Origin: Candidatus Hydrogenedentota bacterium
Lineage (GTDB): Bacteria; Hydrogenedentota; Hydrogenedentia; Hydrogenedentales; SLHB01
Direction: 5' to 3'
Assembly: GCA_003552485.1 (NCBI GenBank)
Contig: PUMX01000417.1
Coordinates: 1 to 7,989, forward strand
Length of the DNA stretch: 7,989 nucleotides
Part shown: positions 1 through 6,415 of the stretch, piece after piece
Layout of the letters: the number at the start of each line of letters is the position of its first letter
How positions within the stretch are numbered: position 1 is the first letter of the stretch
Position numbers and translations under genes: made by a program
The notes under the pieces: generated by a model
Told to the model about the DNA's origin: nothing
Database searches by the model: none
What the model saw: the letters and a program-made list of their open reading frames with translations, nothing else

Positions 1-40
1 GGCCTGATTACGCATCTTCGCGTGGAACGCGTCTATCTTC

Positions 41-2017
41 TCAGTAGTAGATCTCGCCTTTGCGGAATGCGGCCCACGCATTCTCAAACCAAGCGTCAAA
101 GGCAGGGAACGGCCGGCGTTCGACCCATTCTTGGGTGACTTCTCCTTCGAGGGATGGGGCTGTCTCGAGCACGACGTTGCGGAAGTTCGTGTCTTCCGAA
201 GCAAACCGCCATTCTTCGTCCAGCATGGGGTGCGCCGGGGTCCCGTCGCGGTCAAGGACCAGGGTCGAGCCACGGCTGCCCACCCCACTTTCGACTGCTT
301 TCCTGACCGCTTCCAGATAGATGGCGTGAGTGAAGCACAATTGCACATTGCGCAACGCCTCGATTGCCTCGCGCGGGTTGTCGGGCGCGCACTTATTGCC
401 GTTCTCACGCATCTCCGCCCACTGCCGCCAGGCTTCCTCTGTGGCGGCGCGAAGTCCTTCCTGTGACCGAATATGCGCGCCGGCGCGCGACATGCGCGTC
501 TGGAATTCTTCGCGGTGTTCGCGCCAGTCGCGTCCTTGTTCGCCGCCTTTGCGCAACGTTTCCTGGAGCTCGGCAATAGCTTCTTTACCCGCCTTTCGCG
601 CGGCGTCTTCGTCGAGCTCATAGTTTCCATACGCGTTGGCGATGTACTCAGCCGCCCGGAACCCCGCCACCTGGCCAGAGTTCAATGCCGACCCGCCGGG
701 CCGGTACGCGCCGTGCGAGCCATTGACTTCGCCGATCGGGAATAGTCGCCCAATGTTCTCCGATTCCCACCAGAGATTCCCGGCCAGCCCGCCGTTATTG
801 TGTTGAGCGCACACCGCGATTTCGAGGGGCTCCGTGGTGATGTCGATGTCGTGATCCGCGTACAAGTCGATCGCCGGTTGGTTCATCTTCGCGAGCCGCT
901 CGATGGGGATTCCGAAGAGCGCCTCCGAGTTCTGCAGGTATGTGTAGGCCTCTTCGCTTAGATCGTTGAAGTCGAAACCTTCGCCGTTCGAACGGTAATC
1001 AAGAAACACGCGCCGCCCCTTGAGCACAGTCTCGATGTACACCAGAATGTCTACGATCGATGAACCTTCAACGACCTTGCGCGTATCGAACGGCCATTGG
1101 TAGCCCTTGAGAAAGATGGCGCTGTTCATGGCGCCGACGCTACTGAAATACGGCAGAAGAAATTCTTTCTCGTCGCTGACGCCGTCTTCGGCCGTGCTGA
1201 TGAAACGCGGGATGACTTGCATGTAGGTGCCGGAGACGTTCCATCGGAACTTGATCGAGGCCATCCCAAACTGCGAGTCAGGTAGATTGCGCGCTTTCGC
1301 CCCGGCCAATAGCGCCAGTCCAATGGCGCCGGTATGGACTTCCGGATAGACGCTTGTCTTGTAGATGCCTCCAGGTCCGCCAACAGCGAAGACCACGTTA
1401 TCCGCGAGGTAGGTCTCGAAGGCGCCGTCGTTTTGCTGGCCAGGGTCGTTGACCATCACGATGGCGCCGCAGGCGCGCTTTTCATTGCCTTCGCCCAGGG
1501 TCAACAAACGCACGGCCACGCGGTTTTCAACCACCGGAATCTCGCGTTGTTTCAGTTCCCGAATCAAGTGTTGGCACATTTTGCGCGAAGTGTAGGGCCC
1601 CACGGAGGTGCCCCGCTGCAGGGGATCGTGATCGGTCTTGTACCCAACAAACTGGCCGTAGCGGTCGCGCGGAAAAGGCACGCCGATGTTGACCAGATTG
1701 AAGAACGCGCGCGGAGACAACGCCGCCTCGACCAAGGCCAGATCTCCATGCATTGAACCACCGGAATAGAATGACTGAGCCAACGATTCCGGCGAATCCT
1801 TTTCCTCACCATACATGCCCAACTTATAGTAGGTTTGCTTGTCGCTTCCCGTATTGATCGAAGTGCCCATCTGCAGACCTTCGGTTACTACGACAATGTC
1901 TTCAACGCCGTTGTTCCGCAGTTGCAGCGCGGCGTTCAGGCCGGCGGCGCCGCTTCCAAGCACGAGCGTATGCACTTTCCGGCAGACTGACTCGGGGTTG
2001 TGTGCTGTATTCGCCAT
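41..2017 (-). CDS. FAD-binding oxidoreductase, fumarate reductase/succinate dehydrogenase flavoprotein superfamily
   Basis: A 658-residue cytoplasmic flavoenzyme with no signal peptide or membrane segment. The Rossmann dinucleotide motif GSGAAG lies at residues 21-26, and the second FAD element (GGPGGIY, then a TGAIGLALLAGA stretch) at about 213-240. QHNNGG at 405-410 and RPGGSAL at 439-445 match the places where SdhA/FrdA-type proteins carry the substrate-binding His and the catalytic-region Arg. The tail (about 470-600) is a helical region ending in SRGSTLV, like the SRGAH element of the FrdA C-terminal domain. No Fe-S cysteine cluster or FMN domain is visible, so the electron partner is unknown. 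The family covers soluble fumarate reductases, L-aspartate oxidases and ketosteroid or enone dehydrogenases; the substrate cannot be assigned here. The start is supported by an AGGAG site six bases upstream. It lies downstream of an SDR gene on the same strand, so the two probably share a pathway. The family call is secure and the reaction is not. Confidence 0.88.
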   Translation of the reverse strand: MANTAHNPESVCRKVHTLVLGSGAAGLNAALQLRNNGVEDIVVVTEGLQMGTSINTGSDKQTYYKLGMYGEEKDSPESLAQSFYSGGSMHGDLALVEAALSPRAFFNLVNIGVPFPRDRYGQFVGYKTDHDPLQRGTSVGPYTSRKMCQHLIRELKQREIPVVENRVAVRLLTLGEGNEKRACGAIVMVNDPGQQNDGAFETYLADNVVFAVGGPGGIYKTSVYPEVHTGAIGLALLAGAKARNLPDSQFGMASIKFRWNVSGTYMQVIPRFISTAEDGVSDEKEFLLPYFSSVGAMNSAIFLKGYQWPFDTRKVVEGSSIVDILVYIETVLKGRRVFLDYRSNGEGFDFNDLSEEAYTYLQNSEALFGIPIERLAKMNQPAIDLYADHDIDITTEPLEIAVCAQHNNGGLAGNLWWESENIGRLFPIGEVNGSHGAYRPGGSALNSGQVAGFRAAEYIANAYGNYELDEDAARKAGKEAIAELQETLRKGGEQGRDWREHREEFQTRMSRAGAHIRSQEGLRAATEEAWRQWAEMRENGNKCAPDNPREAIEALRNVQLCFTHAIYLEAVRKAVESGVGSRGSTLVLDRDGTPAHPMLDEEWRFASEDTNFRNVVLETAPSLEGEVTQEWVERRPFPAFDAWFENAWAAFRKGEIYY

Positions 2018-2167
2018 TTTGTTCTCCTAACTTTACGTCTGTTTCCGCTTGATCGGTCAGATTTCTTCACACGGTTGCGCGCAGCGTCTTGATTGACCGC
2101 CCCCTAACCAAAGGAGCCCGGGCCGCGCAGTTCAAAGCACGCGCGCCTGTTGGGCGCCGCAAGTCGT
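2018..2167 (-). other. Intergenic gap between SDR and flavoprotein genes
   Basis: About 150 bases separate two co-directional genes. The gap holds a small dyad at 2143-2157 (GCGCC, five-base loop, GGCGC) just past the SDR stop, without a T-run on the transcript, so it is not a standard terminator. A hexamer pair, CGGTCA at 2054-2059 and TGACCG at 2094-2099, forms a spaced inverted repeat. The first arm lies within an 11-base word that recurs in the divergent region at 3168-3178. The gap may hold a second promoter for the flavoprotein, but no clear -35/-10 pair can be seen. Confidence 0.4.
2024..2028 (-). promoter_or_regulatory. Ribosome binding site of the flavoprotein gene
   Basis: AGGAG on the minus strand, six bases before the ATG at 2017. 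It fixes the start codon of the flavoprotein and shows that this gene has its own efficient translation signal rather than relying on coupling to the SDR gene. Confidence 0.8.
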
Positions 2168-2953
2168 CTACAGACGCACGATCTCGAAACCACCGTCCAC
2201 GTTCACGGCTTGTCCCGTCGAATAGGGGAGATCGCCGCGAGCCATCATCGCCGCTGCTTTGCCAACATCATCCGGCGTGCCCCAACGCTTCTGCGGCAAT
2301 AATCCCTCAGCGATCAGCTTGTCGTACTTCTCCCTCACACCGGCGGTCATCGGAGTTTTGATCAATCCCGGCCGAATCTCGTAGACCGGAATGTTGAATT
2401 CGGCGAGACGCACAGCGAACAACTTGGTCATCATGGCCACGCCGGCCTTTGAGACGCAGTATTCGCCGCGCGCGATTGACACTACAGTCGCGGAGATCGA
2501 CGACACGTTTATGATGCATCCCTGGAAGTCGCTGTCGGCCTTTTGCTGGTCAATCATCCAATTGGCCACGCTCTGAGAGAGGAAGTACGGCCCCTGAAGG
2601 TTAATGCGCATGACGCGCTCGTAACTCTCTTCGGTGGCTTCGAGCAGGTCCAGCCTAACTTTCGGGGCCACCCCCGCGTTATTGACTAACACGTTCAGCT
2701 TGCCATAGGTCTCGTTGATCTTGGCCAGCATGGCCGAGCGATCCTCTGACGAGCTGATATCGCCTTCGCAGTACAACACCGAACCACCGTTCGCGCGCAA
2801 TGCATCCATAGCGTCACGGTGATCAGTTTCAGCCTGGATATCGGCGATGGCCAGATCCATACCTTCCGCCGCCAATGCCTTGGCGATACCGTAACCGATT
2901 CCCTGAGCGCCGCCTGTAACCAGCGCCACGCTCTTGCTTGTCTGTTGATTCAT
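2168..2953 (-). CDS. SDR-family NAD(P)-dependent oxidoreductase (3-ketoacyl-ACP reductase-like)
   Basis: A 261-residue classical short-chain dehydrogenase, of usual length for the family. The cofactor motif TGGAQGIG is at residues 13-20, and the acidic residue ending strand beta-2 (Asp38 in AIADIQ) favours NAD over NADP. NNAG is at 91-94. The catalytic tetrad is complete: Asn118, Ser152, Tyr165 and Lys169 (YCVSK). PGLIKTPM at 195-202 and the terminal GQAVNVDGGF are typical family elements. Such proteins are often labelled FabG-like, but no acyl carrier or fatty acid genes are nearby. A role in oxidising or reducing a hydroxyl group of a sugar, polyol or similar metabolite is equally likely. 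An AAAGGTG site seven bases upstream supports the start. It is the first gene of a minus-strand pair with the flavoprotein and diverges from the ABC transporter genes. The fold and chemistry class are certain; the substrate is unknown. Confidence 0.93.
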   Translation of the reverse strand: MNQQTSKSVALVTGGAQGIGYGIAKALAAEGMDLAIADIQAETDHRDAMDALRANGGSVLYCEGDISSSEDRSAMLAKINETYGKLNVLVNNAGVAPKVRLDLLEATEESYERVMRINLQGPYFLSQSVANWMIDQQKADSDFQGCIINVSSISATVVSIARGEYCVSKAGVAMMTKLFAVRLAEFNIPVYEIRPGLIKTPMTAGVREKYDKLIAEGLLPQKRWGTPDDVGKAAAMMARGDLPYSTGQAVNVDGGFEIVRL

Positions 2954-2960
2954 TTTGTTT

Positions 2961-2967
2961 CACCTTT
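2961..2967 (-). promoter_or_regulatory. Ribosome binding site of the SDR gene
   Basis: AAAGGTG on the minus strand, seven bases before the ATG at 2953. It supports this start over any longer upstream reading. Confidence 0.7.
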
Positions 2968-3152
2968 GGTTTTGTTGTTTCGCCCAGTGAGCCATGGTTG
3001 TGCCGTTTTCGTGGCGAAATCATGGTATCGAAGCGCACCTAAGCGCCACGTCCCGTCCCTCATCGAGTACGGGCAAATGTGAAGGGTGCGATCCCCCAAA
3101 TACAGTGGACTACATGGAAAGCCTGAGGATGAAACGTTATACGGGACGCGGG

Positions 3153-3165
3153 TGAGGGTCCCTCA
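3153..3165. promoter_or_regulatory. Candidate operator palindrome TGAGGG-T-CCCTCA
   Basis: Two perfect six-base arms surround a single central base, in the divergent non-coding region about 200 bases from the SDR start. An extra half-like copy, CCTGAGG at 3122-3128, is the exact reverse complement of CCTCAGG at 3161-3167, which overlaps the right arm. The symmetry suits a dimeric repressor or activator, or alternative RNA stems. No regulator gene lies in the window, so the binding protein is unknown. Confidence 0.35.
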
Positions 3166-3337
3166 GGAATCTGACCGAAGTGTCGATTCTCACGGAGCCC
3201 ACATGTATACTTTGCAATCTAACAAACAGAATGCTGTCATGCAAGATTAGGATCCGCTTCGAAACGCCGGTTAAACTGACGACAGCCGTATGTAGGCGCA
3301 GGCGCCGCCCTCCCGGAATTACAGTTTCCCCTGAAGC

Positions 3338-3365
3338 TTGCCGAGATGCTAGTATGCCCTATACA
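3338..3365 (+). promoter_or_regulatory. Possible sigma-70-like promoter for the ABC operon
   Basis: TTGCCG at 3338-3343 and TATACA at 3360-3365 are 16 bases apart, each matching four of six consensus bases. Transcription would start near 3372 and give a leader of about 80 bases containing the hairpin at 3394-3418. A perfect TTGACA occurs at 3369-3374 but has no -10 partner at any usual spacing. Since the host's promoter consensus is unknown, this is only a candidate. Confidence 0.25.
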
Positions 3366-3393
3366 CGGTTGACAGTTTGGAGCCCTGTGAATT

Positions 3394-3418
3394 GCTCCGC
3401 CGTTTACCGGCGCGGAGC
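3394..3418 (+). other. GC-rich hairpin in the leader of the ABC ATPase gene
   Basis: GCTCCGC at 3394-3400 and GCGGAGC at 3412-3418 are perfect inverted copies. A better fold pairs GCTC with GAGC and CGCCG with CGGCG around a TTTAC loop, leaving a two-base bulge. It ends 34 bases before the ATG at 3453. No T-run follows on either strand, so it is not an ordinary terminator. The only purine-rich ribosome-site-like word in the leader (GGAG, 3414-3417) lies inside the right arm, so the fold could limit translation. Confidence 0.4.
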
Positions 3419-3452
3419 GGCCAAGCGAATATGATGGGCAAACAAGATTTCC

Positions 3453-4202
3453 ATGATCGTAGCTGAGCATCTTTCAAAGACGTTCTTTCTCACGCGAGGC
3501 GAGCCCATTCACGCAGTCCGTGACGTATCGTTTTCCGTATCGGGCGGCGAGATTCTCGGCATACTGGGGCCCAACGGCGCTGGCAAGACAACGCTATTAC
3601 GCATGTTGGCTACCATCCTGACGCCATCGGCGGGCCGCTGCACTGTCTGCGGAGTCTGCGCCGAGGATAACCCGCAGGAGGCGCGGAAGCATATCGGTTT
3701 CCTTTCGGGCAACACGCGGTTGTATGGCCGGTTAACGGGCCTTGAAGTGCTGCGCTACTTCGGCCGCTTATACGGGATGAAGAATGGCGAGATCGAGCAA
3801 AGGGCGGAGCACCTCATTAATCTATTGGAAATGCGTGAGTTCGTTGACCGGCGCTGTGACACGTTGTCGACAGGTCAGTCTCAGCGAGTCTCGATTGCGC
3901 GCGTGCTCGTTCACGACCCGCCGGTGCTTATCCTCGATGAACCGACCCTCGGACTGGACATCATGTCGAGCCGCACCATTCTATCTTTTATTCGCAGGGC
4001 CAAGGAACGGGGCCACACCATTCTTTTTTCCACGCACCATATGACGGAAGCTGAGTTGCTGTGTGAACGCATTGGTCTCATTCACGGGGGCGCCATTCTC
4101 GCCCTGGACACGCAGGAAGCGCTGTATAAACTAACCGGAACCGACAACCTCCAGGACGCATTTCTTACCCTGGCGGGGGCCGATCCGGCCGTACCCTCAT
4201 GA
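3453..4202 (+). CDS. NatA-like ABC transporter ATP-binding protein
   Basis: A 249-residue ATPase subunit that would sit on the cytoplasmic face of the membrane and power the ABC-2 permease encoded next. Walker A is GPNGAGKTT at residues 39-47, the signature is LSTGQ at 138-142 in place of LSGGQ, Walker B is VLILDEP at 158-164, the D-loop is GLD at 167-169, and the switch His is His195 in STHHMTEA. The region GFLSGNTRLYGRLT (82-95), with Ser-Gly-Asn where many ABC proteins carry the Q-loop glutamine, is as I recall it in NatA-type ATPases. Its stop overlaps the permease start by ATGA, which implies translational coupling. The N-terminus aligns well from this ATG, but no Shine-Dalgarno sequence precedes it. 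NatA was described as a sodium exporter subunit; for this protein the cargo is not known. Confidence 0.92.
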   Translation: MIVAEHLSKTFFLTRGEPIHAVRDVSFSVSGGEILGILGPNGAGKTTLLRMLATILTPSAGRCTVCGVCAEDNPQEARKHIGFLSGNTRLYGRLTGLEVLRYFGRLYGMKNGEIEQRAEHLINLLEMREFVDRRCDTLSTGQSQRVSIARVLVHDPPVLILDEPTLGLDIMSSRTILSFIRRAKERGHTILFSTHHMTEAELLCERIGLIHGGAILALDTQEALYKLTGTDNLQDAFLTLAGADPAVPS

Positions 4203-6238
4203 ACGTCCGCATTGTCCTAACCATATTCCGCAAAGAAATCCTCGACATGCTGCGGGACCGGCGCACGCTCATCGCAATGATCGCCGTGCCGGTGCTCCTC
4301 TATCCGGTGCTATTCCTCGGATTCTCCCAAGTCATGCTCATCCAGCATCAGCGGATGGAGGAACAACCGTCATTAGTGGCCTTGGAGGGCGATAGAGCGT
4401 TGTTACGCTCATGGCTGCGCGAGGTTCCCATGGTGGAGATCAAGCCCTCAGCGGAACCCCGCGCTGATCTGCTCGCGGGAGAGCTGCATGCCGTGGCGCA
4501 TGCCCCGGAAGGCGCTTCACAGACTCTGGAGGAAGGGGGCTCGGTCCCCATCGAAATCTACTACGACGGGACCGAGACCCTATCCTATCAGGCCGCCACC
4601 CGCCTCCATGACGCGTTGGAAGAGCAGCAGGCCAGGATTCTGGACACGCGAGTGCGCGAGGCCGGTCTGGAGGAAGACTATGTTCGGCCTATCACGCTGG
4701 ATCGCGTGAACTGGGCGCCGGCGGCCAGGACGGCCGGGAATCTGTTGGGCATAATGTTGCCGGTTATCATGGTGCTGATGCTGGGGGTAGGCGCCTTTTA
4801 CCCGGCCGTGGATCTTACGGCGGGCGAAAAAGAGCGGGGCACGTTCGAAGCCTTGCTATCCACACCCACGTCAAAACTCGAGATCGTGACGGGCAAGTTT
4901 ATGACCGTCTTTTTGCTCTCAATGCTTACTGGGCTGCTCAATCTTGGCAGTCTGCTGGCGACATTCGCCTTCCAGTTTGGCCAACTCGAGCATGAATTGG
5001 GCGAACTCGAGTTCCGGCTGGGACTGGAAACGGCCTTGCTCATTCTGCTCGCGCTTATTCCGTTGGCCTTTTTCATTTCAGCGATTATGATGTCCGTGTC
5101 GGTGTTTGCGCGCACATTCAAGGAGGCGCAGAATTTCGTTACGCCGTTCTTCATTCTTATTACGATTCCGCCTGCGCTTGTTGCACTGCCCGGCGTGCGC
5201 CTCGGCGCCGTCACCCAGTTTCTGCCCATCGCGAACGTGGCGCTTCTATTCAAGGAGTTGATGACTGGTGTGGTTCCGGCGGAACAAGTCTTCGCGGTGC
5301 TTCTGAGCACCACAGCCTACGCCCTGCTCGCGCTGCTCGTTGCGGCGTGGATCTTTCAGCGCGAGGAAGTCGTTCTTTCCCAAGACAAAGGCATCCCGCT
5401 CACCCTGCGGCGCGATCGGCTGACCCCGCGCGCTTATCCGACACCCGGCTTGAGCCTGTTTCTTTTTGGGCTTTGCCTTGTGCTGCTCTTCTACGCAGGG
5501 ACGTACGCGCAATACCGCAATATCTTCATCGGCCTACTGATTACGCAATGGCTCATTGTTTTGGCGCCGGCGGTGCTCCTGCTCTGGTATATGCGCATCG
5601 ATCTTCGCACGGCGCTCTTACTTCACCGCCCCCATCTCGCCACCCTGGCGAGCAGCGCGCTGGTGGGACTCGCCTGGGTGCTGCTCATCATCCAGATCGG
5701 CGTGTGGCATAACCAGATATTGCCGGTTCCCGATGAAATGGCGCGCTACATGGAAAGCCTCTTCGACGTACAACACACTGGCGTGAACGTTTGGATGCTG
5801 CTCCTTATCGTCGCTGTGTCCCCCGCCATCTGTGAAGAGGCCTTGCACCGCGGCGCCCTGCTAACCGGCCTTCGCCAGAACCTGCCCACGTGGGCAGTCA
5901 TCGTAGCCGTCGGTTTCCTATTCGGTCTGTTCCATCTTAGTATCTACCGGCTTATCCCGACGGCGCTGAGCGGGATGCTGCTCACCTACCTCGTCATTCG
6001 CTCGGGCGCTATCTGGCATGGCGTGCTTGTGCATCTTCTGGTCAATTCCGCCGCCATTCTTCTCGCTACAGGGACAATCCCCGCGGCGCTCGGGGGGTAT
6101 ATCGAGCATGCCGATATCGAAACGCATGGATTGCCTTGGCCAGTGTCTGTAATCGCTGTATTGCTTTTCGCTGGCGGCATAGCCCTGTTCGAATGGTCGG
6201 TGCGGCGGAACAACAGCGGCGAACCCGCAAAACGATGA
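4199..6238 (+). CDS. ABC-2 permease (NatB-like) fused to a CPBP intramembrane metalloprotease
   Basis: A 679-residue polytopic membrane protein with two modules. Residues 1-390 are NatB-like: a first membrane helix (about 22-45), a large extracytoplasmic loop (46-175), then helices near 180-202, 228-258, 277-303, 313-335 and 365-386. The loop after the second helix carries the ABC-2 hallmark GEKERGTFEALLSTPTSKLE (209-228), expected to contact the ATPase. Residues 415-665 form a CPBP (Abi/CAAX protease-like) domain with EExxxR at 546-551 (EEALHR), FxxxH at 575-579 (FGLFH) and HxxxN at 612-616 (HLLVN), all intact, so it should be a working glutamate/histidine protease rather than a relic. There is no stop or frameshift at the junction (390-415). 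It is coupled to the ATPase gene by a four-base overlap. The substrate of either activity is unknown; export plus processing of a peptide or lipid-linked product is possible. Confidence 0.9.
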   Translation: MNVRIVLTIFRKEILDMLRDRRTLIAMIAVPVLLYPVLFLGFSQVMLIQHQRMEEQPSLVALEGDRALLRSWLREVPMVEIKPSAEPRADLLAGELHAVAHAPEGASQTLEEGGSVPIEIYYDGTETLSYQAATRLHDALEEQQARILDTRVREAGLEEDYVRPITLDRVNWAPAARTAGNLLGIMLPVIMVLMLGVGAFYPAVDLTAGEKERGTFEALLSTPTSKLEIVTGKFMTVFLLSMLTGLLNLGSLLATFAFQFGQLEHELGELEFRLGLETALLILLALIPLAFFISAIMMSVSVFARTFKEAQNFVTPFFILITIPPALVALPGVRLGAVTQFLPIANVALLFKELMTGVVPAEQVFAVLLSTTAYALLALLVAAWIFQREEVVLSQDKGIPLTLRRDRLTPRAYPTPGLSLFLFGLCLVLLFYAGTYAQYRNIFIGLLITQWLIVLAPAVLLLWYMRIDLRTALLLHRPHLATLASSALVGLAWVLLIIQIGVWHNQILPVPDEMARYMESLFDVQHTGVNVWMLLLIVAVSPAICEEALHRGALLTGLRQNLPTWAVIVAVGFLFGLFHLSIYRLIPTALSGMLLTYLVIRSGAIWHGVLVHLLVNSAAILLATGTIPAALGGYIEHADIETHGLPWPVSVIAVLLFAGGIALFEWSVRRNNSGEPAKR

Positions 6239-6351
6239 ACCGCCGCCGCTTTGCGGCTACCGCGCCGACTGTGCTAGGCTTCTCGGTCCACTGGCCGACC
6301 TACTGCGTATGCACGGATCGCCGTCTTTTCCAGTACAACTCCAAGCGTTGG

Positions 6352-6365
6352 ACAGTAACTGTTAC
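6352..6365. promoter_or_regulatory. Overlapping palindromes upstream of lysA
   Basis: ACAGT-A-ACTGT (6352-6362) and GTAAC-T-GTTAC (6355-6365) are two perfect five-base-arm palindromes sharing eight bases, centred about 55 bases before the lysA start. This is a plausible operator or dyad for a lysA promoter, but nothing in the window identifies a binding protein. Confidence 0.3.
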
Positions 6366-6406
6366 CTCTTTTCCCATGGGGCTGCCGGAAGGCTTACTGA
6401 GTTCAC

Positions 6407-6411
6407 GGAAG
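6407..6411 (+). promoter_or_regulatory. Ribosome binding site of lysA
   Basis: GGAAG, four bases before the ATG at 6416. The spacing is slightly short, but the following N-terminus fits the family, so this start is preferred. Confidence 0.5.
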
Positions 6412-6415
6412 AATC

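Larger units (their letters stand above)
2954..3452. promoter_or_regulatory. Divergent intergenic region between SDR gene and ABC transporter operon
   Basis: This 499-base stretch has no credible gene. The one medium-length plus-strand reading (GTG at 3180 to 3434) is arginine- and cysteine-rich, has no family look and no ribosome site. Transcription of the minus-strand pair and of the plus-strand transporter genes must start here, or enter from outside. Visible structure: a short hairpin TTTCG-TGG-CGAAA at 3007-3019; AAGCGC repeated 10 bases apart at 3031 and 3041; CCTGAGG/CCTCAGG arms at 3122-3128 and 3161-3167; a 13-base palindrome at 3153-3165; a TATACT box at 3206-3211; a possible promoter near 3338-3365; and a strong hairpin at 3394-3418. 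No known riboswitch or RNA gene was recognised. Confidence 0.65.
6239..6415 (+). other. Intergenic gap between permease-protease and lysA
   Basis: These 177 bases hold no credible gene. A reading starts at ATG 6235, overlapping the permease stop by ATGA, and runs in another frame into lysA to 6531. GC-rich dyads span the permease stop (AGCGGCG 6215-6221 with CGCCGCT 6244-6250; CCGCAAA 6225-6231 with TTTGCGG 6250-6256), without a T-run. Overlapping palindromes lie at 6352-6365. No clear promoter was found, although TTGGAC at 6348-6353 is a weak -35 match. Confidence 0.4.

Noticed and set aside
1..15. Possible start of a further minus-strand gene (ATG at 15-13, reading MRNQA)
   Set aside because: Only five codons are visible and there is no clear ribosome site, so it cannot be supported although the operon may continue.
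1334..1756. 140-residue plus-strand reading antisense to the flavoprotein gene
   Set aside because: It is fully inside a well-supported gene on the other strand and shows no family motif; it is a shadow reading.
2143..2157. Terminator after the SDR gene
   Set aside because: A five-base-pair stem is present, but no T-run follows on the minus-strand transcript.
3031..3050. AAGCGC repeated 10 bases apart
   Set aside because: Only two six-base copies are present, too few to call a repeat array or an iteron.
3369..3374. Perfect TTGACA -35 box before the ABC ATPase
   Set aside because: At 14-18 base spacing no -10-like hexamer follows, so it is not called as a promoter by itself.
3180..3434. 84-residue plus-strand reading from a GTG in the divergent region
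   Set aside because: It has no ribosome site, an Arg/Cys-rich composition and no recognisable motif, and it covers the leader hairpin; it is more likely chance.
4798..5313. 171-residue minus-strand reading inside the permease gene
   Set aside because: It is opposite conserved membrane segments and the ABC-2 hallmark of the permease; its Ser/Asn/Lys-rich content is a by-product of the other strand.
6215..6256. Terminator after the permease-protease gene
   Set aside because: GC-rich dyads span the stop codon, but no T-run follows and much of the structure lies within coding sequence.
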